Assembly: GCA_025934335.1 (NCBI GenBank)
Contig: JAICYG010000061.1
Coordinates: 1-14,068 of the forward strand
DNA: 14,068 nucleotides
Direction: 5' to 3'
Source: Thermoleophilia bacterium
Lineage (GTDB): Bacteria > Actinomycetota > Thermoleophilia > Gaiellales > Gaiellaceae
The notes beneath the pieces are model-generated. The model made no database searches, had not been told where the DNA came from, and saw nothing but the letters and a program-made list of their open reading frames with translations. The position numbers were made by a program, and so were the translations under genes. Of this stretch, positions 6,663-13,128 are shown piece after piece (the first letter of the stretch is position 1; each line of letters starts with the position of its first letter).

Positions 6663-7504
6663 GCGGTCGTCACCCGCATGACTGCCCTTCGCGCACGCCT
6701 GACGAGCTGCGGCAGCGCGAAGGCGACGGCGAGCAGGGTCAGCGACCCGGCGAGGAGCAGCGAAGCCACGGCGTTCACCTCCGGTGTTATCCCGAACTTG
6801 ATCTGGGTGTAGATGTAGATCGGCAGCGTGTTGTTCGCACCGATCAGGAAGTACGTGATGATGAACTCGTCGAGCGACAGCGTGAACGCGAACAGCGCTC
6901 CCGCGAGGATCGCCGGGAAGATCAGCGGCAGCACGACGCGCCGCAGCCGCTGGAACGTGTTCGCGCCGAGGTCGGCCGCGGCGCGCTCGAGCGCGTTGTC
7001 GAAGCCCTGCAGCCGCGCCGCGACGAGCAGGATCACGAACGGCGTCGTGTAGACCGACTGCCCGATCACGGCCGTCTCCTCCGAGAGCTGCCAGTGGAAC
7101 GTGCTCACGAAGAGGACGAGCAGGGAGACGCCGATCAGCAGCCCGGGGATCATGATCGGCAGGATCAGGACGATCCGGATGCCCTCGCGAAACGGCAGCC
7201 TCGACCGGACGAGCGGAAACGCCGCGGCCGTGCCGACGATCGCCGAGATCAGGGTCACCTGCGCGGCCACCTTCAGCGTCGTCGTGACGGCTCCGTGCAC
7301 CTGGTAGTCGGAGACCGCAGCGCGGTACCACTCGAGCGTCCAGCCGGTGATCGGGAACGTGCCGTACCGATTGGCGTTGAAGCTGAAGAGCACGAGCAGC
7401 ACGATCGGCGCGAACAGGAACAGGTAGATCGCGAGGGCGTACCCGTTCAGCAGCGCCCGCGCGACGCGTGCGCCCCGCGAGAGAACCTCGACGTCATGCG
7501 CCAT
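6659..7504 (-). CDS. ABC transporter permease (PotC-like)
   Basis: A 281-residue inner-membrane permease with about six hydrophobic helices. The first spans residues 21-42 (YALAIYLFLFAPIVLLVLFS). The EAA loop that docks on the ATPase is at 173-194 (ERAAADLGANTFQRL...LP). The motif 'NRYGTFPITGWTLEWY' after helix 1 and 'SLDEFIITYFL' near the end are typical of the PotC subgroup of the spermidine/putrescine-type family. The ATG at 7504 has AAGGAAG close upstream. It overlaps the PotB-like gene by 11 bases and the TIM-barrel gene by 4, so the genes are translationally linked. Confidence 0.92.
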   Translation of the reverse strand: MAHDVEVLSRGARVARALLNGYALAIYLFLFAPIVLLVLFSFNANRYGTFPITGWTLEWYRAAVSDYQVHGAVTTTLKVAAQVTLISAIVGTAAAFPLVRSRLPFREGIRIVLILPIMIPGLLIGVSLLVLFVSTFHWQLSEETAVIGQSVYTTPFVILLVAARLQGFDNALERAAADLGANTFQRLRRVVLPLIFPAILAGALFAFTLSLDEFIITYFLIGANNTLPIYIYTQIKFGITPEVNAVASLLLAGSLTLLAVAFALPQLVRRARRAVMRVTTA

Positions 7505-8405
7505 AGGCTTCCTTCGTCGAGAGCGACTTCCTGAAGACGAACAGCAGCACGACGATGAACCCGGCGACGAGCAACGAGATCGCGGCGCCGCGCGTGTACT
7601 CGGCCTCCTGGAAGAAGTTCACGATCAGGTTCCCGATCATCACGCCGCCCGTGCCCCCGACGATCTGCGGCGTCAGGTACTCGCCCAGGATCGGGATGAA
7701 CACGAAGATGACCGCGGTGATGATGCCGGGGCGGATCTGCGGGACGAGGATGCGCAGGATCGCCTGCAGCGGCGAGGCGCCGAGGTCCATCGCGGCGCGC
7801 AGCTGGTTCCAGTCGAACCGCTCGATCGAGGAGTACAGCGTCAGCGCCCCGAATGGGAAGTACAGGTAGACGAGCACGAGGATCACCGCGGGCCGGTCGT
7901 AGAGGAAGATGCCCAGTGGATGGCTCGTGAGGCCGGTCCAGTGCAGGAACCGATTCACGACGCCCTTCTCGCCGAGGATCGTCAACCACGAGTAGACCCG
8001 CAGCAGGTAGCTCGCCCAGAAGGGGACGATGACGAGCACGAGCAGCGGGGTGCGGATCTTGCGCGGGACGTACCGGGAGAGCCAGTACGCGAACGGGAAC
8101 GCGAGCCCGATCGCGATCACCGTCGAGAGCACCGCCACCCAGAGGGTCGCCCACATCGTCGAGACGTAGGCACCGACGCTGAAGAAGTACCGGTAGTTGC
8201 CGAGCGTCCAGTCGTGGACGACTGCGTAGTCGACGGTGTCCCAGAACGAGTAACAGACGACGATGCCGAGCGGGACGAGGAAGCAGAGGCCGAGCAGGAG
8301 GACGGCCGGCACGAAGCCGACGTACGAGCCGAGCGCCGAGGCGAGGCGTGGCAGGCGCTCACCGGGCGCGCGTGCCGCGGTGGCCGTGCCGGCGTCCGAG
8401 CTCAC
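7494..8405 (-). CDS. ABC transporter permease (PotB-like)
   Basis: A 303-residue inner-membrane permease. After a polar N-terminus of about 25 residues come about six membrane helices, the first at 27-53. The EAA loop is at 203-222 (RAAMDLGASPLQAILRILVP). 'FWASYLLRVYSWLTILGEKGVVNRFL' (within 129-154) and 'LGEYLTPQIVGG' (240-251) are hallmarks of the PotB subgroup. The start is GTG 8405, chosen because it forms a GTGA overlap with the ATPase stop and because the preceding part of the open frame is antisense-like. It pairs with the downstream PotC-like protein to form the membrane channel. Confidence 0.9.
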   Translation of the reverse strand: MSSDAGTATAARAPGERLPRLASALGSYVGFVPAVLLLGLCFLVPLGIVVCYSFWDTVDYAVVHDWTLGNYRYFFSVGAYVSTMWATLWVAVLSTVIAIGLAFPFAYWLSRYVPRKIRTPLLVLVIVPFWASYLLRVYSWLTILGEKGVVNRFLHWTGLTSHPLGIFLYDRPAVILVLVYLYFPFGALTLYSSIERFDWNQLRAAMDLGASPLQAILRILVPQIRPGIITAVIFVFIPILGEYLTPQIVGGTGGVMIGNLIVNFFQEAEYTRGAAISLLVAGFIVVLLFVFRKSLSTKEAYGA

Positions 8406-9508
8406 GCGGCCGGGCCCGGCTCGAGCACGACACCATCGGCGGCCGTCCAGGAGAGCATCACTCCTTCGCCGAGCGCGGGCACTGCGGCGCCGTCTCGGAG
8501 CGCGACGATCACGGGTGCCCCCGCGGCCGGCGTCTCGACCGCGATGCGGATGTAGCTGCCGAGGAACGAGGTCTGCACGACGTGGCCCGCGATCGAGCCG
8601 TCGCCGCCGTGCAGCACGATCGCCTCGGGCCGGACCATCAGCGTTGCTGCGCCGCTCCGCCCACCGGCACACGCGACACGGCTGCCGTCGGGAAGCTGCG
8701 CGACGGCTCCCTCGACGGTGGCCTCGAAGAAGTTCGAGTCGCCGATGAAGTCGGCGACGAAACGCGAGACGGGACCACGGTAGATCTCTTCCGGCGTTCC
8801 GAGCTGCTCGATCCGGCCACCGTTCATGACGGCGATGCGGTCAGCCATCGACATCGCCTCTTCCTGGTCGTGGGTCACGTAGACGAAGGTGGTGCCGACG
8901 TCGCGATGGATCTGCGCGAGCTCGATCTGCAAGCGCTGCCGAAGCTTCAGGTCGAGCGCGCCGAGCGGCTCGTCGAGCAGCAGAACGGCGGGGCGCTTGA
9001 CGAGCGCGCGCGCGACGGCGACGCGCTGCTGCTGGCCGCCGCTGAGCTGCGCCGGCATCCTCGAGCCGAACTCCTCGAGGCCGACGAGACCGAGCGCCTG
9101 CGCGGCGCGTTCGGACGAGACGTCGCGCGGCACGCGATCCATCTTGAGGCCGAAGCGAACGTTCTCGAGCACGCTCATGTGCGGGAACAGCGCGTACGAC
9201 TGGAAGACGGTGTTGACCGGGCGCTTGTGCGGCGGCAGCTGGTCGACCCGCTTGCCCTGGATCCAGATCTCGCCTTCCGTGGGAGCGACGAACCCGCCGA
9301 TCAGGTTCAGCGTCGTCGTCTTGCCGCAACCGGAGGGGCCGAGCAGGCAGAAGAATTCGCCGTCGCGGATCTGGAGATCGAGGCCGCGGAGGGCCGCCTG
9401 CGTGCCGTACTGCTTGACGACCCCACGCAGGTCGATTCCCGCGGTGTCCGGACGGGAATCGGCATCGGCGAGAGGCGGGACCGTCGTCACAGGAAACGTC
9501 GTTGCCAC
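8402..9508 (-). CDS. ABC transporter ATP-binding protein (PotA-like, with TOBE domain)
   Basis: A 368-residue ATPase that drives the importer. Motifs in order: Walker A GPSGCGKT (57-64), Q-loop Gln103 (VFQSYALFPHMSVLENV), signature LSGGQQQRVAVARAL (155-169), Walker B LLLDEP (176-181), D-loop GALD, H-loop His213 (VTHDQEEA). A C-terminal TOBE-type regulatory domain follows from about residue 290 (TLMVRPEAIVL). This layout is that of PotA/FbpC-type ATPases. The start is taken as GTG 9508, which lies about 7 bases after the predicted transcription start from the operator-promoter at 9521-9552; GTG 9490 is an alternative. It is the first gene of a five-gene minus-strand operon: ATPase, two permeases, TIM-barrel enzyme, oxidoreductase 2. 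Confidence 0.93.
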   Translation of the reverse strand: MATTFPVTTVPPLADADSRPDTAGIDLRGVVKQYGTQAALRGLDLQIRDGEFFCLLGPSGCGKTTTLNLIGGFVAPTEGEIWIQGKRVDQLPPHKRPVNTVFQSYALFPHMSVLENVRFGLKMDRVPRDVSSERAAQALGLVGLEEFGSRMPAQLSGGQQQRVAVARALVKRPAVLLLDEPLGALDLKLRQRLQIELAQIHRDVGTTFVYVTHDQEEAMSMADRIAVMNGGRIEQLGTPEEIYRGPVSRFVADFIGDSNFFEATVEGAVAQLPDGSRVACAGGRSGAATLMVRPEAIVLHGGDGSIAGHVVQTSFLGSYIRIAVETPAAGAPVIVALRDGAAVPALGEGVMLSWTAADGVVLEPGPAA

Positions 9509-9520
9509 GGAACCTGACGC

Positions 9521-9552
9521 GAACGTACCATCATGCGGACAGCCTGTCTAGG
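9521..9552. promoter_or_regulatory. Predicted IclR operator and promoter, copy 2
   Basis: The second copy of the element at 3717-3748. The dyad is GGACA-GCC-TGTCT (9537-9549). The minus strand holds TAGACA (plus 9545-9550), 17 bp, then extended -10 TGG-TACGTT (plus 9522-9527), driving the transporter operon with a very short leader. TACCAT (9527-9532) on the plus strand could be a -10 for the divergent iclR-type gene. Its place between a regulator gene and a divergent operon is the classical autoregulated arrangement of IclR-family proteins. Confidence 0.7.
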
Positions 9553-10362
9553 ATGCGGAACGCGATGGGGAGCTCGGCGCCGAGGGAACGGAAGAAGGAA
9601 CTCCGGGAGAACCCTATCCGGGCGCTCGCGAAGGCGGTGTTCCTGCTCGAGCAGCTCGCGGAGGAGCGGGAGGCGACGCCGCGGCGGCTCGCGGAGCTGA
9701 TCGACGAGCCGCGCACGACGACGTACCGCCTGCTGCGCAGCCTCGAGGCGCTCGACCTCGTCGAGGCCGGCGCGCAGGCGGGGTCCTACCGGCTCGGCTG
9801 GAAGCTGATGCGGCTCGGCGCGGCGGTGGTCGAACGGCTCGACGAGCGCCAGGCCGCGCTGCCGGTGATGGAGCGCATCCACGAGCACGTCGGCGAGACC
9901 GTCTTCCTGCTCGTACGCCGCGGTCTGAACGCGGTCTGCATCGAGCGGCTGGAAGGCCTTCGCGTCCAGTCGCTCGCCCTGCGACTCGGCGGCTCGCTGC
10001 CGCTGCACGTCGGCGCCGGACCGCGCGCCCTGCTCGCCTTCGAGCCCGAGTCGGAATGGGAGGCCTACGTCGACGACGGCGGCCTCACGTTCATGAACGA
10101 GGCGGCGATCGGGCCGAAGGCGCTCTACCGCGAGCTCGCCGAGACGCGCGAGCGCGGCTACGCGGTCAGCGACGAGGACGTGACCCCGGGAATTGCGTCG
10201 ATCGGCGCGCCGATCCTCGATTACGCCGGGGAAGTTCGCGCGGCGCTCTCGATCGGCGGCATGAAGTCGCTCGTGCTCGGCGACGACCGCGAGACGATCA
10301 TCCGGCTGCTGGTCGACGGAGCGCGCGACATCTCGAGGTCGCTGGGCCACGAGGCGGCCTGA
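9553..10362 (+). CDS. IclR-family transcriptional regulator
   Basis: A 269-residue regulator with the standard IclR layout. Residues 20-82 form the winged helix-turn-helix (NPIRALAKAVFLLEQLAE... TPRRLAELIDEPRTTTYRLLRSLEALDLVE), and about 95-265 form the effector-binding domain, with the family motif 'DVTPGIASIGAPILDYAGEVRAALSIGG' (starting near 209). Effectors of this family are usually small organic acids or sugar intermediates; here it is unknown. ATG 9553 directly follows the operator; ATG 9565 is an equally possible start, and neither has a strong ribosome binding site. The upstream TTG at 9502 would place the operator inside the gene and is rejected. It probably controls the divergent transporter operon, itself, and the units around 3717-3748. 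Confidence 0.92.
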   Translation: MRNAMGSSAPRERKKELRENPIRALAKAVFLLEQLAEEREATPRRLAELIDEPRTTTYRLLRSLEALDLVEAGAQAGSYRLGWKLMRLGAAVVERLDERQAALPVMERIHEHVGETVFLLVRRGLNAVCIERLEGLRVQSLALRLGGSLPLHVGAGPRALLAFEPESEWEAYVDDGGLTFMNEAAIGPKALYRELAETRERGYAVSDEDVTPGIASIGAPILDYAGEVRAALSIGGMKSLVLGDDRETIIRLLVDGARDISRSLGHEAA

Positions 10363-10368
10363 GACGCC

Positions 10369-11472
10369 TCACTCCACCTCGTCGACGCTCAGCCAGCGCC
10401 GCTCGGCGGCGGCGCGCTCCATCGCCTCGCACACTCTCTGCACCTGCGCGCCGTGTGCCAGGTCCGGATCCCAGCGAGCTGCGGGCCAGCGCTCGAGCAG
10501 GTCGGCCGCCTGGTTGACGAAGCTGGCGCCGTAGCCGACGCCCTGCCCGATCGGCCACCACTCCGCCGCGTAGGGATGCGACGGGTGCTCGGCGCGGATG
10601 CGTCGCAGCCCGTAGAAGCGGCCCTCGTCCCCGGCCTCGCCGTACCAGAGCTCGTTGAGCCGCTCGTAGTCGAAGCGGAGCGTCCCGCGCGTGCCGTTCA
10701 CCTCGACCGAGAAGTCGCACGGCCGGCGGGCGCAGACGCGCGCGACCTCGAGCGTGCCGCGCACCCGCCCGTCCTCGAAGCGGAGCAGCGCCGAGGACGC
10801 CTCGCCAACGTCAACCTCGCGGCCGCTCCGCGTACGCGTGAACGTCTCCGACTGCGCCGACACCTCGGCAATCGGGCCGACCGTCCAGAGCGCGAGGTCG
10901 ATGAGGTGCGCGCCGAGGTCGGCGAAGGTCGACGCTCCCATTCGCTTCTCGAAGCGCCAGTCGAACGGGATGTCCGGGTCGAGGAACTCGTCGGAGAGCC
11001 AGCTGCCGCGCCAGAGGAGCACGTCGCCGACCGCCCCTTCCTGCACGAGCCGGTGGAACAGCGCGAGCGCGGGCAGGCGCCGGTAGTTGAAGCCGATCGC
11101 GTTCGGCACACCACGCGCGGCCTCGGCGGCGGCGCGCGCCGAGGCGTAGTCAGCCGCGAGCGGCTTCTCGCAGACAACCGCTTTTCCGGCGGCGGCGGCC
11201 GCCTCGACGACCTCTGCATGCGCGCCGGGTGGCGTGCACACGTCGACGATGTCGACGTCGTCGCGTGCGACCACCTCACGCCAGTCGGTGGTCGACTCCT
11301 CGACTCCGTACCTTCTCGCGGCGGCGGCGACAGCGGCCTCGTTGCGGCCGCTGATCACGCGAAGCCGCGGAACGACGTTCAGCTCGCGCACGCGGGGAGC
11401 AAGCGTGTAGCCGTGGGCATGCGCACGCCCCATCAGCCCGTAGCCGACGATCCCGATCCCGACGTCCCGCAT
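10369..11472 (-). CDS. Gfo/Idh/MocA-family oxidoreductase 3
   Basis: A 367-residue NAD(P)-dependent dehydrogenase. The dinucleotide-binding turn is IGIVGYGLMGRAHA (6-19); CEKPLA is at 101-106; GFNYRRLPAL (127-136) and DLGAHLIDLALW (185-196) give the catalytic region, with Asp185 and His189 as expected active-site residues. The C-terminal half has the typical family segment 'GTRGTLRFDYERLNELW'. It differs clearly from oxidoreductases 1 and 2, so it is not a recent duplicate. The ATG at 11472 is preceded by no Shine-Dalgarno; TAGTTT lies 7 bases upstream and could be a -10 giving a leaderless transcript. It converges on the iclR-type gene with only 6 bases between stops. No copy of the shared operator is seen before it, so its membership in the regulon is inferred from position only. 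Confidence 0.86.
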   Translation of the reverse strand: MRDVGIGIVGYGLMGRAHAHGYTLAPRVRELNVVPRLRVISGRNEAAVAAAARRYGVEESTTDWREVVARDDVDIVDVCTPPGAHAEVVEAAAAAGKAVVCEKPLAADYASARAAAEAARGVPNAIGFNYRRLPALALFHRLVQEGAVGDVLLWRGSWLSDEFLDPDIPFDWRFEKRMGASTFADLGAHLIDLALWTVGPIAEVSAQSETFTRTRSGREVDVGEASSALLRFEDGRVRGTLEVARVCARRPCDFSVEVNGTRGTLRFDYERLNELWYGEAGDEGRFYGLRRIRAEHPSHPYAAEWWPIGQGVGYGASFVNQAADLLERWPAARWDPDLAHGAQVQRVCEAMERAAAERRWLSVDEVE

Positions 11473-11548
11473 CGGCGCCAAACTAGTACAGCCGCCCGAA
11501 CTCAAACGCCGCGATACTTCTCCGATCGAGCAACCGACCCACCTGACC

Positions 11549-11707
11549 GTGCGCGAGCTGGCCGCCGAGCTTCGGTGCGCCGAAGAGGACGTGCGCGAGC
11601 TGATCCGCGGCGGCGAGCTCCGCACCGTGGCCTGCGGGATCCGGCCCGGGCTCGTCCCGCGGCGGGAGCTCGATGCCTACCGGCGCCGGTTGCGCCATCG
11701 CGGCTGA
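11549..11707 (+). CDS. Small excisionase-like helix-turn-helix protein
   Basis: A 52-residue frame from GTG 11549 reads as an HTH_17/MerR-like DNA-binding domain: VRELAAELRCAEEDVRELIR, then GGEL, then LVPRRELDAYRRRL near the end, the usual 'LTVREvAelLgvs..tVyrLIrrGELpa...r.i...eLdaYl' pattern. Such proteins are excisionases or small regulators that bind DNA through the N-terminal helix-turn-helix. The matching frame continues upstream ('THLT') to a stop at 11441 but holds no ATG, GTG or TTG before 11549, so the domain may start slightly short or use a rarer codon. No integrase or attachment site is visible nearby. It is divergent from oxidoreductase 3, with 76 bases between starts. Confidence 0.55.
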   Translation: MRELAAELRCAEEDVRELIRGGELRTVACGIRPGLVPRRELDAYRRRLRHRG

Positions 11708-12009
11708 AGTCATAGCTCGTCGGGGGTGTCGGACCAGCCCAACGGCCGGGGCAGGCACCGGCGCACGGGCGACGATGAGGGTCGCGGCACGCAGCGCTCG
11801 CCTGACGGCTCCTGCGGCGGCCTTCACCCGGCGCGCGTGCCGCCCATCGCTGGGGGGCGCGGGCGAGGGTCCTTCCCTCGCCCGCATCCGCGTTCAGGTC
11901 GTCGGCGGCACCGAGACGGCCGTCGACCTCGCGGAGCGCAGGCTCCTCGTCCGCGCCGAGGCTGCCGCGCCGTGACGCGCCTCGCCGCGGTCCTGCCATC
12001 ATCGAATCG
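11708..12009. other. Poorly coding gap with hairpin
   Basis: About 300 bases without a recognisable gene. A plus-strand frame from ATG 11775 to TGA 11975 (66 codons) has strong G/C third positions only in its last 30 codons ('RVQVVGGTETAVDLAERRLLVRAEA'). It has no ribosome binding site and no family I recognise; it may be a small hypothetical gene or the tail of a decayed one. No promoter is evident for the cyclase gene that follows. Confidence 0.4.
11859..11885. repeat. Perfect 11-bp-stem hairpin
   Basis: GCGGGCGAGGG and CCCTCGCCCGC are exact reverse complements around the 5-base loop TCCTT. No T-run follows on either strand, so a classical intrinsic terminator is not supported. It lies about 150 bases after the small helix-turn-helix ORF and 125 before the cyclase gene, and could separate their transcripts. 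Confidence 0.5.
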
Positions 12010-12822
12010 ATGCCCCCGCTCGACGCGAAGACACGTGCGCAGCTCCCGGACAGCGCATTCGCCTACATCGACTCGCAGGGCAAGCGCCGGCTGCCGATCA
12101 ACGACGCGTCGCACGTCCGGAATGCGCTCGCGCGGTTCAACCAGGTGCTGTTCGAGGACGAGGCGGCCCGCGACCGGGCGCGTCTGCGGCTCCTCCGCGC
12201 GGCGCAGAAACACGGCGTCGCGCCGATCGGCTTCATCAGCGCCCAGCTCCAGCCGCAGCGGCGGCTGCCGAGCGGCCACGTCACGTTCCTGCTGAGCGAC
12301 GTCGAGCGGTCGACGGAGCTCCTCTCACGGCTCGGCGACGGGTATGCGAAGGTCGCCTCGACCGTGCGGCGGATCATGCGCGGCGCGATCCGCGCCGCCG
12401 GTGGGCACGAGGTCGACGCCCGCGGCGACGAGTTCTTCGCCGCCTTCACCGAGCCTCCCGCCGCGCTCGGCGCCGCGATCGCGATCCAGCGGGCACTCGC
12501 GGCAGAGCCGTGGCCGAAGCGCGCCGTCGTCCGCACTCGCATCGCGCTCCACAGCGGCCGGCCGGCGCTGACCGAGACCGGCTACGTCGGGCTCGCCGTC
12601 CACGCCGCGGCGCGCTTCTGCTACTGCGCCCACGGCGGCCAGATCGTCGTCTCGGCCGCCGCCCGGAGTGGCGTCGCGGAAACACTCGATGCGGCCACGC
12701 GCCTGCGCAGCCTCGGCGCCTTCCGCTTCCAGGGCCTGCGGGAGCCGGAGGAGCTCTACCAGGTGGAGACGGACGGGCTGCGGCTCGACTTCCCACCGCC
12801 GCGCGCCGCCGACGTCGCCTGA
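12010..12822 (+). CDS. Class III adenylate/guanylate cyclase-domain protein with N-terminal phage-type domain
   Basis: A 270-residue cytoplasmic protein. Residues 11-70 (LPDSAFAYIDSQGKRRLPIN...HVRNALARFNQ) resemble a short domain of unknown function that I recall from phage structural or protease proteins (DUF6582-like). Residues 88-255 are a class III cyclase homology domain: VTFLLSDVERSTEL with metal-binding Asp97, GGHEVDARGDEFFAAF with Asp140, and RIALHSG and GYVGLAVHAAARF with His198 and Arg202 at the transition-state positions, where His often replaces the canonical Asn in actinobacterial 'SDVEGST' proteins. No membrane segment, HAMP domain or ATPase module follows. Because substitutions are common in this branch, it may be a signalling domain rather than an active cyclase. 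The ATG at 12010 lacks a ribosome binding site. It converges with the MoaD-like gene, 32 bases apart. Confidence 0.82.
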   Translation: MPPLDAKTRAQLPDSAFAYIDSQGKRRLPINDASHVRNALARFNQVLFEDEAARDRARLRLLRAAQKHGVAPIGFISAQLQPQRRLPSGHVTFLLSDVERSTELLSRLGDGYAKVASTVRRIMRGAIRAAGGHEVDARGDEFFAAFTEPPAALGAAIAIQRALAAEPWPKRAVVRTRIALHSGRPALTETGYVGLAVHAAARFCYCAHGGQIVVSAAARSGVAETLDAATRLRSLGAFRFQGLREPEELYQVETDGLRLDFPPPRAADVA

Positions 12823-12854
12823 TCCACCTACGCCACCGCCCGCGGCGCAGGCAT

Positions 12855-13121
12855 TCAGCCGCCCGAGATCGCGGCGATCACGTCGACGCGCGAGCCGGGG
12901 CCGAGCGGCGTCTCGAGCCCCGCCCGCTCGCGATCGACGTAGACGTGGATGTGCGGGCGGATCGTGGGCCCGGACTCGCAGAGGCGGTCACGCAGCCCCG
13001 GCCACTGTGCGTCGAGCCGCCCGATCGCGTCGTCGACGGTCGGGGCGTCCACCACCTCCAGCCGCCGCGGCAGGCCGGCGAAGAGCGGCACCAGCGTCAT
13101 CGGGAGGTGGACGTCCGCCAT
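12855..13121 (-). CDS. MoaD/ThiS-like ubiquitin-fold protein
   Basis: An 88-residue protein ending in Gly-Gly (87-88), as in sulfur-carrier proteins MoaD and ThiS, which are adenylated and thiocarboxylated at that end. The beta-grasp pattern is visible: a first strand with 'VPLFAGLPRRLEV', a helix 'TVDDAIGRLDAQWPGLRDRL', then 'IRPHIHVYVDRE' and the final 'PLGPGSRVDVIAAISGG'. The start ATG follows the Asp-box protein's stop by 7 bases, so the two form an operon. No molybdopterin or thiamine gene is nearby, which suggests a specialised carrier or a ubiquitin-like modifier rather than a cofactor enzyme. Partner and role are unknown. Confidence 0.85.
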   Translation of the reverse strand: MADVHLPMTLVPLFAGLPRRLEVVDAPTVDDAIGRLDAQWPGLRDRLCESGPTIRPHIHVYVDRERAGLETPLGPGSRVDVIAAISGG

Positions 13122-13128
13122 CGCTCGT

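Noticed and set aside
6663..7331. Upstream extension of the TIM-barrel protein
   Set aside because: It lies inside the PotC-like gene in a different frame; 'MIRLATAPVSWG' is the natural family start with an ATGA overlap.
8406..8672. Upstream extension of the PotB-like permease
   Set aside because: It overlaps the ATPase in another frame with no membrane or family character; the GTGA junction at 8402-8405 is the normal coupled start.
2522..9508. Spermidine/putrescine uptake system
   Set aside because: The transporter family is Pot-like, but the linked enzymes act on polyols or sugars, not on polyamines; family name alone does not fix the ligand.
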